From: JAUCQB01 sp964586235
GTDB lineage: Bacteria > Planctomycetota > Phycisphaerae > UBA1845 > PWPN01
Direction: 5' to 3'
Length of the DNA stretch: 64,000 nucleotides
NCBI GenBank assembly: GCA_964586235.1
Contig: CAZPIO010000016.1
Coordinates: 20,394 to 84,393 of the forward strand
A model generated the notes under the pieces. It ran no database searches. It saw nothing but the letters and a program-made list of their open reading frames with translations, and was not told the origin of the DNA. Below, piece after piece: positions 17,395 through 25,955 of the stretch; position 1 is the first letter of the stretch; every line of letters begins with the position of its first letter. The translations under genes were made by a program, and so were the position numbers.

Positions 17395-18672
17395 ATGTCC
17401 GATTTTGAGGTACAACCTTCACAACGTCTGCTTCGCCTTCCGCCGTACCTGTTCGCGCGGATCAACAGCCTGAAGCACAGGAAGCGGCAGGAGGGCATCG
17501 ACATTATCGACCTGGGCATGGGCAACCCCACCGATCCCACGCCGCAGCCGATCGTGGACAAGCTCTGCGAGGCGGTCCAGGACCCCCGCAATCAGCGTTA
17601 CAGCGTGTCAAGGGGGGTGTTCAACCTCCGGCGGGACGTGGCCCGGCACTACTATGAGCAGTACGGTGTCGAGGTTGATCCTGAGACGGAGGTGGTGGCC
17701 TGCATCGGCAGCAAGGAGGGCATCAGCCACCTGCTGCTGGCGATGCTGGAGCCGGGCGATACGGCGGTGGTGGGCGACCCGGCGTTTCCCATCCACGTGT
17801 ACGGCGTGGCCCTGGCGGGCGCGAACGTGATCTCGGTTCCGCTGGGCAACGACGAGGCCTTCCTCGAGCGGGTCCGCTACGTGGTTCAGCACCTCTACCC
17901 CCGGCCCAAGCTGCTGATCCTCAACTATCCGCATAACCCGACGGCCATGACCGTCGACCCGCCGTTCTTCGACAAGGTGGTGGCCCTGGCCCAGGAATTC
18001 GGTGTCGCGGTGCTGCACGACTTCGCCTACGGCGAAACCTGCTTCGACGGCTACAAGGCCCCGAGTTTCCTCTCGGCGGCGGGGGCCAAGCGGGTCGGCG
18101 TCGAATTCACCACCATGAGCAAGCCGTACAACATGGCCGGGTGGCGCATCGGCTTCTGCGTGGGCAACGCGACGATGTGCAACGCGCTGGCGACCATCAA
18201 GGGCTATTACGACTACGGCATCTTCCAGGCGGTGCAGATCGCTTCGATCATCGCGCTTCGCCACTGTCGCGAGTTCGTGGAGGATCAGGCCCGCTCCTAC
18301 CAGCGGCGGCGCGACGTGGTGCTCGAGTGGTGCGACCGCCTCGGCTGGCAGGCCGAGAAGTGCCGCGCGAGCATGTTCGTCTGGGCCCGGGTCCGGGACG
18401 AGCACCTGGCCGGGCAATCCACCATTGACTTCGTCATGCGGATGATGGATGACGCCGAGGTGGCCCTGGCGCCCGGGCGGGCTTTCGGCGAGAACGGTGA
18501 AGGCTACGTCCGCATCGCCCTGGTGGAGAACGAGCAGCGTCTGCGGCAGGCCATGCGCCAGATCCACAGGGCTCTGACCCGGCCGCCGGCGAAGGTCACC
18601 CCGGTCGAAGCTGAACTGCCGGCCGGTGGCGGCGCTCCCCAGTCGCCCGAGGTGACGGTGCCCGATGAATAG
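17395..18672 (+). CDS. Class I/II PLP aminotransferase (AlaC / LL-DAP aminotransferase-like)
   Basis: 425 residues, fold-type I. Visible: IIDLGMGNPTDPTP, RYSVSRGVFNLRRDVA, CIGSKEGISHLLLAML, NYPHNPTAMTV, HDFAYGETCFDG, and the PLP lysine in TTMSKPYNMAGWRIGFCVG. These are typical of the alanine/diaminopimelate aminotransferase group. ATG 17395 follows GGAAGGAGT. hisH starts 21 bp downstream on the same strand, so the pair is probably co-transcribed. The substrate is not determined; alanine or glutamate-pyruvate chemistry is the usual role of AlaC homologues. The C-terminal ~30 residues are a Pro/Ala-rich tail. Confidence 0.88.
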   Translation: MSDFEVQPSQRLLRLPPYLFARINSLKHRKRQEGIDIIDLGMGNPTDPTPQPIVDKLCEAVQDPRNQRYSVSRGVFNLRRDVARHYYEQYGVEVDPETEVVACIGSKEGISHLLLAMLEPGDTAVVGDPAFPIHVYGVALAGANVISVPLGNDEAFLERVRYVVQHLYPRPKLLILNYPHNPTAMTVDPPFFDKVVALAQEFGVAVLHDFAYGETCFDGYKAPSFLSAAGAKRVGVEFTTMSKPYNMAGWRIGFCVGNATMCNALATIKGYYDYGIFQAVQIASIIALRHCREFVEDQARSYQRRRDVVLEWCDRLGWQAEKCRASMFVWARVRDEHLAGQSTIDFVMRMMDDAEVALAPGRAFGENGEGYVRIALVENEQRLRQAMRQIHRALTRPPAKVTPVEAELPAGGGAPQSPEVTVPDE

Positions 18673-18693
18673 CATCCTGCCCGCGGGGGGCTG

Positions 18694-19323
18694 GTGACGG
18701 CCGTGATCGCGATCGTTGACTATGGCATGGGAAACCTGCGCAGCGTGCAGAAGGCCCTCGAGCAGGTCGGGTCTTCGGCCGAGATCGTGCGCACGCCGGA
18801 GGCTGTCGCCCGCGCCGAGAAGGTGATCCTTCCGGGCGTAGGGGCCTTCGGCGACGCGATGACCCACCTCCGCGAGCGGGGCCTGGTCGAGCCGCTCATC
18901 GAGGCCGCCCGGTCAGGCCGGCCGTTCCTCGGGATCTGCCTGGGACTCCAACTGCTCTTCGATGTGAGCTACGAAGAAGGCGAGTACGCCGGCCTGGGCA
19001 TCATTCCCGGCCGAGTGTTGCGTTTCGATTTTTCCGGCCGTCCCGGTGCCGCGGGATTGAAGGTTCCCCACATGGGCTGGAACCAGATCTCCTGGACGGT
19101 GCCATGCCCGCTTCTGCGGGATTTGGAAAGCCCTCAGTACTTCTATTTCGTCCACTCCTACTACGTCGCGCCGGCCGACGCGTCGGTCACCTGCGGCGTC
19201 TGCGACTACGGCGGCCCGTTCACCGCCATGATCTGGCGCGGCAACCTTTTCGCGACCCAGTTCCATCCGGAAAAAAGCCAGAAGATCGGCCTGGGAATCC
19301 TCAGGAGCTTCGCACAACTGTAA
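18694..19323 (+). CDS. hisH: Imidazole glycerol phosphate synthase, glutamine amidotransferase subunit
   Basis: 209 residues, class I glutaminase. IVDYGMGNLRSVQKAL is the HisH start; LPGVGAFGDAM the oxyanion-strand region; the catalytic Cys lies in FLGICLGLQLLF; the His-Glu pair is in TQFHPEKSQ. It supplies ammonia to HisF in histidine biosynthesis. The start is GTG 18694; no better ATG precedes the conserved block. No other his gene is in the window, so hisH is detached from a his operon here. Confidence 0.95.
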   Translation: MTAVIAIVDYGMGNLRSVQKALEQVGSSAEIVRTPEAVARAEKVILPGVGAFGDAMTHLRERGLVEPLIEAARSGRPFLGICLGLQLLFDVSYEEGEYAGLGIIPGRVLRFDFSGRPGAAGLKVPHMGWNQISWTVPCPLLRDLESPQYFYFVHSYYVAPADASVTCGVCDYGGPFTAMIWRGNLFATQFHPEKSQKIGLGILRSFAQL

Positions 19324-19470
19324 GCTCACGCGGGGCAAGCCGGACAGCCTGGGAGAGCGGTGACAGGCACGTGTGGTTCACGTATGATGACATGAGTTGA
19401 CGGGTTCGCACGTGGGTGACGATCCGAGCCGTGGACACGAATGCGCGTGCCCAGTAAGGAGAAGCCGCGA

Positions 19471-19998
19471 ATGTTCAAAGAAGAGAGAACCGAACCGATT
19501 TTCGAATGGGCGATGCTCGGGCGGATCGACACCGGGCGACCCAACCTGGGTTTCACGACGCATGTCGCCGTCTATCGTCTGATGCAATTCACGCTTCGGG
19601 ATGTGCTCGTCGGGCAGTATGGTGTAGAGGCGGCGGATCGTGTTTTCTACGCTGCCGGTGAGCTGGCCGGCAAGCATTTCTACGAGAACCTCATTACAAA
19701 GCGCGACTCGTTCAGCGAGTTCGTTGCCCAGCTTCAGGACGTGCTCAGAGAGATGGGCGTCGGCATCCTGCGGATCGAAAAAGGGGACGTCGAGAACCTG
19801 ACGTTTACCCTGACGGTTGCGGAAGATCTCGACTGTTCCGGCTTGCCCGCGTGCGACGAGCAGATCTGCACCTATGACGAAGGGTTTATCAGCGGATTAC
19901 TCTCGGCCCACACCGGCAGGAAATTCCTCGTCAAGGAAGTGGACTGCTGGTGCTCGGGCGACCGGGTCTGCCGCTTCGACGTGAAGGTTGCGTCATAG
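19471..19998 (+). CDS. V4R-domain sensor protein
   Basis: 175 residues. The C-terminal ~65 residues are a V4R (4-vinyl reductase) domain: CTYDEGFISGLLSAHTGRKF, then DCWCSGDRVCRFDV with the Cys residues that are often ligands in this family; CSGLPACDEQIC upstream adds more cysteines. V4R domains usually sense small hydrophobic or redox ligands. ATG 19471 has AAGGAG 9 bp upstream; ATG 19441 is possible but lacks a site. It precedes a SpoIIE-type phosphatase by 10 bp, so the two likely form a sensor-effector pair. Confidence 0.85.
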   Translation: MFKEERTEPIFEWAMLGRIDTGRPNLGFTTHVAVYRLMQFTLRDVLVGQYGVEAADRVFYAAGELAGKHFYENLITKRDSFSEFVAQLQDVLREMGVGILRIEKGDVENLTFTLTVAEDLDCSGLPACDEQICTYDEGFISGLLSAHTGRKFLVKEVDCWCSGDRVCRFDVKVAS

Positions 19999-20008
19999 AG
20001 GCCGCTCC

Positions 20009-21208
20009 ATGTTAGAGGCAAGGGAAGAGGACATCGACCGGATCACGGAGCTGTTTTACCGCATTCTGAAGGGAGAGATCCCTCAGCCGGTCGTTCTGCC
20101 GAAGGACTATCCGGAAAACGAGATGAGACAGGTTGCGGAGTACGCCAATCGGTTCGCCACCGAATACCGCGCTCTCGCCGATGCCATGTCCGCTTTGTCG
20201 CGAGGAGAGCTCGACTTCAACGTGCCCACGGGCAAGATGCACGTCCTTCAGTCGTTCAAGAATCTTCACGCGAACCTCCGCCACTTGACCTGGAAGACGC
20301 AGCAGATCGCCGGCGGCGACCTGAGCCAGCACATCGATTTCATGGGGGGCTTCTCCAAGGCATTCAACAGCATGACGCAGCAGTTGCGGGAAGCGTTTGC
20401 GAAGATCGACCGGCAGAATCAGGAGCTGTCGCGCGCGAATCAGCGCATGAAACGCGACCTCGACGCCGCCGCCCGCGTCCAACAGACGCTCCTGCCGGAC
20501 AACCTGCCGGAGGTCCCCGGCTTGAGCTTTGCCTGGTCGTACAGGCCTTGTGATGAACTGGCGGGCGATGCCCTCAACATTGTCCGGCTCAATGATGATC
20601 TGATTGCCGTATACCTTCTGGATGTGAGTGGGCACGGCGTACCGGCGGCGCTGCTTTCGGTGACCGTCACCCGGGGACTTCACCCTCGCGCGGGGGGCGC
20701 CGCGTCCCTCGTGGCCGGGCTCGGCCCCAACCCGCCAGCCGTGGATCCGGCACAGGTGGCATTAAGGTTGAACTCCCTGTACCCGATGGAATCGAACGGA
20801 GAACACTACTTCACGATGATTTATGGGCTTCTGGATGTTCATACGCGGCGGCTGCGTTTCACGGTTGCCGGACATCCGGGTCCGATTCTGGCCCTGGCAG
20901 GAGGGCAACCCAAGCGTCTGGACATATTCGGGCTTCCCATCGGAATGGTTGACGAAGCCGAGTACGACGAGTCGGTAATTGAGTTGCAGCCTGGCGATCG
21001 GCTGTACCTGCATTCCGATGGTCTGACCGAAGAGGTCGACGCCCAGGACGAGGCATTCGGCGATCACAGGCTACTCAGCGCCATCGAGGATGCCCAGACC
21101 CTCAGCCTCAACGATGCCGTGGAATCACTGGTCCGCAAAGTCGTTGCCTGGCGCGGAGAAGATCACCTCAGAGACGACGTGTCAATTCTGGCCATCGCCG
21201 CTGCGTGA
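20009..21208 (+). CDS. SpoIIE/RsbU-type PP2C serine phosphatase with HAMP-like input region
   Basis: 399 residues, no membrane segment. Residues ~45-150 look like a cytoplasmic HAMP/coiled-coil region (ALSRGELDFNVP, QQIAGGDLSQHIDF, long heptad stretch). The phosphatase begins near RVQQTLLPDNLPEVPGLSF and has GDALNIVRLNDD (GD metal ligand), YLLDVSGHGVPAALLS and LYLHSDGLTEE, plus the terminal RDDVSILAI. It probably dephosphorylates an anti-sigma-factor antagonist. ATG 20009 chosen; a TTG at 19988 overlaps the V4R stop. Coupled with the V4R gene. Confidence 0.9.
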   Translation: MLEAREEDIDRITELFYRILKGEIPQPVVLPKDYPENEMRQVAEYANRFATEYRALADAMSALSRGELDFNVPTGKMHVLQSFKNLHANLRHLTWKTQQIAGGDLSQHIDFMGGFSKAFNSMTQQLREAFAKIDRQNQELSRANQRMKRDLDAAARVQQTLLPDNLPEVPGLSFAWSYRPCDELAGDALNIVRLNDDLIAVYLLDVSGHGVPAALLSVTVTRGLHPRAGGAASLVAGLGPNPPAVDPAQVALRLNSLYPMESNGEHYFTMIYGLLDVHTRRLRFTVAGHPGPILALAGGQPKRLDIFGLPIGMVDEAEYDESVIELQPGDRLYLHSDGLTEEVDAQDEAFGDHRLLSAIEDAQTLSLNDAVESLVRKVVAWRGEDHLRDDVSILAIAAA

Positions 21209-21240
21209 GCGGCTGGAGCCCTTCAACAGGATCGATTCTC

Positions 21241-21873
21241 ATGATTAATGCCGGCAACTTCGAGGAAACCGAGACGTTGAAGAATGGCCTCACCGTCAAG
21301 ATCCGTGCGATCCGGCCCACCGACAAAGCCGCGATCGTCGACGCGTTCGGCAAGCTCGATCCGGAGTCGGTCTATACCCGGTTCTTCCGGGCTAAGGACT
21401 CGTTGGAAGACCGGGAGCTGAAGGCGGCCACGGAAGTTGATTTTGAAAACGTGGTTGCGCTGGTGGTGACGATCGAGTCCGGGGGGAAGGAGATTGGCTG
21501 CTGGCAGCCGCGCCGGCCGTGGAGGCATACTGGTCCGGCGCGGCCCAGCGATGGGGAGTCCTTAGAGAAGCTCGCTCCTGACGGCCCCGATCCGGGAGTA
21601 GTCTGTCATCCGCCATCCGAATGTACGCCAACGGTCGGTGGCTGGACGCCAGTGTCTTCGCTGGATCCGGGACATCAGCCGGACCACGACCGTCTGCGCG
21701 TTGCGATTGATGATCGAGCGTTCAATCGCCATCGAATCGGCAGCGCTCGCGGGCCAGCAACAATCGTATCGAAGCATGTCGACCGGGAAGGGTGTCGTCC
21801 CCCACACCGTGAAAAAGTGCTCGTAAGTATCCATGATTCTACCCCCACTCGTACGCCATCGGATCCCAGATAG
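21241..21873 (+). pseudogene. GNAT N-acetyltransferase, truncated
   Basis: The first ~85 residues match the GNAT group with TVKIRAIRPTDKAAIVDAFG and DPESVYTRFFRAKDSL, up to VALVVTIESGGKEIG near 21497. After that the family core (VARY..., the acetyl-CoA loop Q/RxxGxG/A) is absent in all three frames and the frame runs through unrelated sequence antisense to a small gene. So the 3' two thirds of the acetyltransferase were lost or replaced. It lies 32 bp after the phosphatase. Confidence 0.6.
21562..21834 (-). CDS. Small conserved-looking hypothetical protein (WGTTPFPxDMLRYD type)
   Basis: 90 residues, MDTYEHFFTVWGTTPFPVDM onwards, with LRYDCCWPASAADSMAIE, VVVRLM, RWRTFGWRM. The spacing of aromatic and Cys/Pro residues looks like a real globular protein, and I believe similar short proteins occur in other bacteria, but I cannot name a family. 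ATG 21834 is preceded by GGGGGT at a good distance. It lies antisense inside the broken end of the GNAT gene, so it may have arrived with the insertion that broke it. Confidence 0.5.
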   Translation of the reverse strand: MDTYEHFFTVWGTTPFPVDMLRYDCCWPASAADSMAIERSIINRNAQTVVVRLMSRIQRRHWRPATDRWRTFGWRMTDYSRIGAVRSELL

Positions 21874-22004
21874 AATCCTGCCTCCTGTCAAATTCTACAG
21901 AGTTCTAGGCATCGAGTCTATCTAAAGCCCGTAGATTACCCAGCTACTTTAGACTAGTTATATTGACATTGGGGAGGATTATGCAGTTCCGATAACCAGT
22001 GTCC

Positions 22005-23066
22005 TCACTGATTGGGTTCGCTGGTTATGGTCGGGTTGGCCGGCAGGGCAACTCTGCGCTGCTCGTGGGCCCATCTATGCAGCTCAGGAGCGAGATTGGG
22101 CTCTGCGAGAGCCCGGTCATACCAGCGGACGGCGTCGGATTCGCGGTCGAGGCGGCGATACAGCTCGCCGAGGACATAGGCGGCGGCTCCGCGGTTATCG
22201 GAACTGATCAGGTTGGCCAGCAGGGCTCGCTCGAAGGCATCGGCCGCCTGCTGCTGATGCCGGCGTTCACGGACAATCGACTGCCGCATGTCGGCAATGT
22301 CCTGTCGCAGAGCCGGCGAAGAAGTGCGTTCGGGCGACTTCTGCAGACGGTCCAGGATGGAATCGGCCTGGGCGTTCTCACCGTGCCGTCTCAGGATGAC
22401 CGCCAGAGCCAGTTCGACGTACGGCTTCTGGAAGCGGTTGAATCTGCCGGTGATCAGGCCTTCGGCCGTGCGCGTGGCCAACTGCATCTCGATGTCCAAC
22501 TGATTCTGACCTGGGGCAAGCGCCGGACGCCAGCGTTCGAGATAGGTGAGAACTCGCTTGAGCCGGGGGTCGGGTGTAACGCCGGATCCTTCCTCCCGCT
22601 CGACCCACGAGGATCGGAGATAGAGCCAGCCGAGGGCCTCGTCAGACTGATGCCGCCATCGATAGCAGGTCACGGCCAGCGAGTATCGCACCGAGGCGTC
22701 CAACTCGCGAGGGTCGCTGTTCGGACCGAAATCAGGGGGAAGAGCAAGCTTCGGGCTCTTCAGTATGCGGTCGAGCACGTCAGGCGGCAAAGCCAGGTCT
22801 TTGTTGAAGTCCGTCAGGTAGCCGCTGTAGCCACAGTTCGGGCAGGTAGCGATACGATAGAACTCGGGTTGGGGCCCCACGGCTCGGGCGAACAGGTCGC
22901 GATCCACGCCGCCGCGGGTGTTGCTCTGAGCGCACACCACTGTGGTGAATTGCCTGCGGCAGGCCGGACACGACAGTTGCGTTCGGCCGAGGACTGAGAT
23001 CGCATCTTCCTTGTCGTCGGAAGGGCCGGCCAGAAGAGCAGCGGCTAAGAGCAGCGGTGCGATCAT
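22005..23066 (-). CDS. Secreted DUF2225-type zinc-finger/TPR-like protein
   Basis: 353 residues. A signal peptide (MIAPLLLAAALLAG) precedes a DUF2225-like metal site: CPACRRQFTTVVC then CPNCGYSGY, four CxxC-type cysteines. The rest is helical with tetratricopeptide-like stretches (AAAYVLGELYRRLDRESDAV). DUF2225 has no established function. ATG 23066 is chosen because AAAGGACAGGA lies just upstream and it starts the signal peptide. A PEP-CTERM gene follows upstream on the same strand. Confidence 0.75.
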   Translation of the reverse strand: MIAPLLLAAALLAGPSDDKEDAISVLGRTQLSCPACRRQFTTVVCAQSNTRGGVDRDLFARAVGPQPEFYRIATCPNCGYSGYLTDFNKDLALPPDVLDRILKSPKLALPPDFGPNSDPRELDASVRYSLAVTCYRWRHQSDEALGWLYLRSSWVEREEGSGVTPDPRLKRVLTYLERWRPALAPGQNQLDIEMQLATRTAEGLITGRFNRFQKPYVELALAVILRRHGENAQADSILDRLQKSPERTSSPALRQDIADMRQSIVRERRHQQQAADAFERALLANLISSDNRGAAAYVLGELYRRLDRESDAVRWYDRALAEPNLAPELHRWAHEQRRVALPANPTITSEPNQ

Positions 23067-23188
23067 TCCTGTCCTTTCTCGCCCGTGGATCATTCTGTGC
23101 GGAATTGCCGCTCGGGGCAACATGTGGTTGCCGAGACCGCGCAAGGCAGGCTGATTGACATTGACTGAGTGCTGTTGTTCTGTTCGTG

Positions 23189-24178
23189 TCAGCGCGGACG
23201 ACGTTGCCGGCGCGGGGAAAGGTAAAAGCCGGTGCCTGCGGCGAGCAGTAGAAGCAGCATACCCGGTTCAGGCACCGCCATGGCGGTGATCCGCCGCCCG
23301 CACTCATCGCAGTCGAGCGGCTGGGGATCGAGCAGCCCTTCAGGCAGAATCAGCTTGGTGAACAGATCGCTCGACGGCTCTTTGCCGAGGGCGGACGATA
23401 GAACGGAGTTGTTGACGATCTTGGAGAGATCGTCATCGCTGAGCAACTGGCCGGCTTCAAGCCGGGCGATCAGTTCTTCGATACTCGTGGCCTTGAGGCT
23501 GATGTCGGCGAGTCCGTTGCCGAACCGGGCGAACGGGTTTTCAGTGCCGAATCTCTCGAAGAACGGGTCGGCGACGAGTGCCAGGGCATCCAGATAGATG
23601 TTGCCCGACAGGCTGATCGGGCCGATGTCGTAGTCGAAGTCGGGCATGCCCGATCCGTCGGTTGCCCCCGCCATGGTCACCGTGCTGCGATTGGAGGCCT
23701 GCAGGGTGACGTTGTAAGAGCCCCATTTGTTGATATAGACGTCGGTGTCCATGAGGAGACTGCCGGTCACGGTGAAGTCTTGTCCGAAGAGGAACGACTC
23801 AAACCGGTAACCCAGGGGGTTGGGGTTGCCGCCCAGATCCACGGTCTTCATTCCGAATCTGACCGCGGGTACCCACCTTGTCGAATAGATGGCCGATGTC
23901 TGGATAGTGCCGGGTACGTCAGTTCCCAGAGTCAGATCGGCGAAGCCCAGGTAGATGTTGGAATCATTGTAGTAGGGCAGGCCGGTGTCGGGATCGGTCA
24001 GGGAGACGTTGAGCTGGTACCCTTTGGTGAGCGGGTCGTACTTCTTCTGGAATTGGACCCCGTAGAGTTGGAGGCCGTAGAGCAGATCGTCGCCCAACTG
24101 TGCCGATGCCACATCGGCGATGGAAAGCCCCCCCAGTACGGCAGCCACCACCGCCAGCTTGAGTCGCAGATTCCTCAT
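23189..24178 (-). CDS. PEP-CTERM sorting-domain protein
   Basis: 329 residues. Signal peptide MRNLRLKLAVVAAVLGGLS with cleavage near ADVASAQ. The C terminus has the sorting signal: AVPEPGMLLLLLAAGTGFYL followed by SPRRQRRPR, i.e. VPEP, a hydrophobic helix and a basic tail, the substrate pattern for exosortase/PEP-CTERM systems. The body is beta-rich with no recognised domain. A CDECG motif precedes VPEP. ATG 24178 follows GAGGAG. No exosortase gene is in the window. Predicted cell-surface or exopolysaccharide-associated protein. Confidence 0.85.
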   Translation of the reverse strand: MRNLRLKLAVVAAVLGGLSIADVASAQLGDDLLYGLQLYGVQFQKKYDPLTKGYQLNVSLTDPDTGLPYYNDSNIYLGFADLTLGTDVPGTIQTSAIYSTRWVPAVRFGMKTVDLGGNPNPLGYRFESFLFGQDFTVTGSLLMDTDVYINKWGSYNVTLQASNRSTVTMAGATDGSGMPDFDYDIGPISLSGNIYLDALALVADPFFERFGTENPFARFGNGLADISLKATSIEELIARLEAGQLLSDDDLSKIVNNSVLSSALGKEPSSDLFTKLILPEGLLDPQPLDCDECGRRITAMAVPEPGMLLLLLAAGTGFYLSPRRQRRPR

Positions 24179-24383
24179 CCCGTCTCTCCTCAGACCGCGC
24201 ACGGGTCGCGCTGACCTTGTTCTTTCTATCCGGCATCGGGCAGAAAGGCAAGGGCCTCGCGAGCTTTACTCACATGATAACATCGTCCGGCCGGCAAGCC
24301 ACCATGAAGTCAAAACTCCATGCGGAAGCGGCAGTTAACGACGCCAGGCCGTTCTGGTGACGCAGGGGGGATATCGCTCCCTG

Positions 24384-25760
24384 TTATCGGACGGCAGTGC
24401 CGGCCAGCTCGATGAATCTCAGCAGGCTGGCCACGCCAAGTTCGAGGTCGCGGATGTGGAAAAACTCGTTCGGGCTGTGCAGGTTGCAGTTGGGCATGGC
24501 GAAGCCCATCAGCAGGCTATCGGCCCCGAGGACCTTCTTGAAGAGGGGCAGAATCGGCAGCGTGCCGCCTTCGTGGGTGAGGACGGCCTCGCGTCCGAAG
24601 GTCTCCGTCAGGGCCTGGCGGGCGGCTCGCATGCCCGGTGAATCGGGCGGGCTGAGGTAGGCCTCGCAGGTGGAACTGGTGGTAATGGTCAGCCGGACGG
24701 CCGGCGGGGTGGCCCGGCGCACCGCCTCATCGAAGGCCGCCGAGACTCTCTCCGGGTTCTGGTGGGGCACGAGGCGCATGGACACCTTGGCCATGGCTCG
24801 CGAGGGGATGATGGTGGCGGATCCTTCGCCGGTGTACCCGCTGATCATGCCGTTCACGTCCAGGGCGGGCCTGACACCGCAGCGTTCGGCGCTGGAGCGG
24901 CCTTCTTCGCCGTAGGGGGCCGGGCTGCCGGTCGCTTCGAGCAGTTCAGTGTCCGATATTCCATGCTCGGCCAGACGCTGCTGCTGCTCCGACGAAAGGC
25001 TCATCACCTCGTCGTAGAAACCGGGGATGGTCACCCGCCGGCGGTCGTCGTGCAGTGACGCGATGATGGTCGCGAGCACGTTGGCGGGGTTGGCGACGGC
25101 GCCGCCATAGACACCGCTGTGCAGGTCGTGGCCCGGTCCGTCGACGACGATCTGCTTGTAGACCAGGCCGCGGGTCGAGCACGTCAGGGCCGGCGTCTCG
25201 GCGTTCAGCTTGGCGGTGTCGGAGATCAGGACGTAGTCGCAGGCGAGGCGGTCGCGGCTGGCCTCGATCAGTCCGGAGAGGTTTTTAGAGCCTATTTCTT
25301 CCTCGCCCTCGATGAGAAGCTTGATCCTGACGGGCCACGGGCGGCCGGCGTCCTTCCAGCATCGCAGGGCCGCGACGTGAGCCATGACCTGGCCCTTGTC
25401 GTCGGCACTGCCGCGGGCGTAGATCGCTCCCTCGCGGACGGCGGGCTCGAAGGGAGGACTTTTCCAGAGGCCAAGATCGCCCACCGGCTGGACGTCGTAG
25501 TGCCCGTAAACCAGGAACGTCGGCGCGTCGGCGACCGGCCCGGTGTCGGCGAACACGGCCGGGTGGCCGGCGGTGGCAAGGACCTCGGCCTTCAGCCCCG
25601 CGGCCGCGAGCTGGTCGCGGATCCACAGGGCACACCGTCGCATGTCCTCGGCATGCTCGGGCTCGGTCGAGATCGTGGGAAATCGCAGGAAGGTCATCAG
25701 ATCTTCGAGAATAGAGCGTTTCTTCTGCTCGAACAACGATTGTGGCGTTTGCGAAGGCAT
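24384..25760 (-). CDS. M20-family metallopeptidase (dipeptidase type)
   Basis: 458 residues. Zn-binding motifs of M20: YGHYDVQPV (His, Asp), ARGSADDKGQVMAHVAAL (bridging Asp), LIEGEEEIGSKNLSGL (general base Glu and ligand Glu). Dimerisation domain includes DGPGHDLHSGVYGGAVANP. The closing HSPNEFFHIRDLELGV contains the last ligand His. It hydrolyses small peptides or acyl-amino acids in the cytoplasm; no signal peptide. Unrelated in length and detail to the M20 copies at 44-50 kb. Confidence 0.93.
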   Translation of the reverse strand: MPSQTPQSLFEQKKRSILEDLMTFLRFPTISTEPEHAEDMRRCALWIRDQLAAAGLKAEVLATAGHPAVFADTGPVADAPTFLVYGHYDVQPVGDLGLWKSPPFEPAVREGAIYARGSADDKGQVMAHVAALRCWKDAGRPWPVRIKLLIEGEEEIGSKNLSGLIEASRDRLACDYVLISDTAKLNAETPALTCSTRGLVYKQIVVDGPGHDLHSGVYGGAVANPANVLATIIASLHDDRRRVTIPGFYDEVMSLSSEQQQRLAEHGISDTELLEATGSPAPYGEEGRSSAERCGVRPALDVNGMISGYTGEGSATIIPSRAMAKVSMRLVPHQNPERVSAAFDEAVRRATPPAVRLTITTSSTCEAYLSPPDSPGMRAARQALTETFGREAVLTHEGGTLPILPLFKKVLGADSLLMGFAMPNCNLHSPNEFFHIRDLELGVASLLRFIELAGTAVR

Positions 25761-25955
25761 GGTTGATCCTCTCGTCCGGCGATCGGTGCGGACGGTGATA
25801 TGGTAGGCGGGATCGGCGGTGGTGGAAACTCCGCACGGATCGAAGAGCAGTCTGCCGTCGGCGGTGTCGCATAGCCGGCCGGGGGCCGGACCACTCGGGG
25901 ATTGCCGATTGTCATTCGGGCCAAGCCACGCTGTTCAGGAGCACGGCGTGGGATC

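Noticed and set aside
17608..18867. 419-codon open frame antisense to the aminotransferase
   Set aside because: Shadow; His/Asp/Arg-rich with no motif, whereas the aminotransferase signatures are complete.
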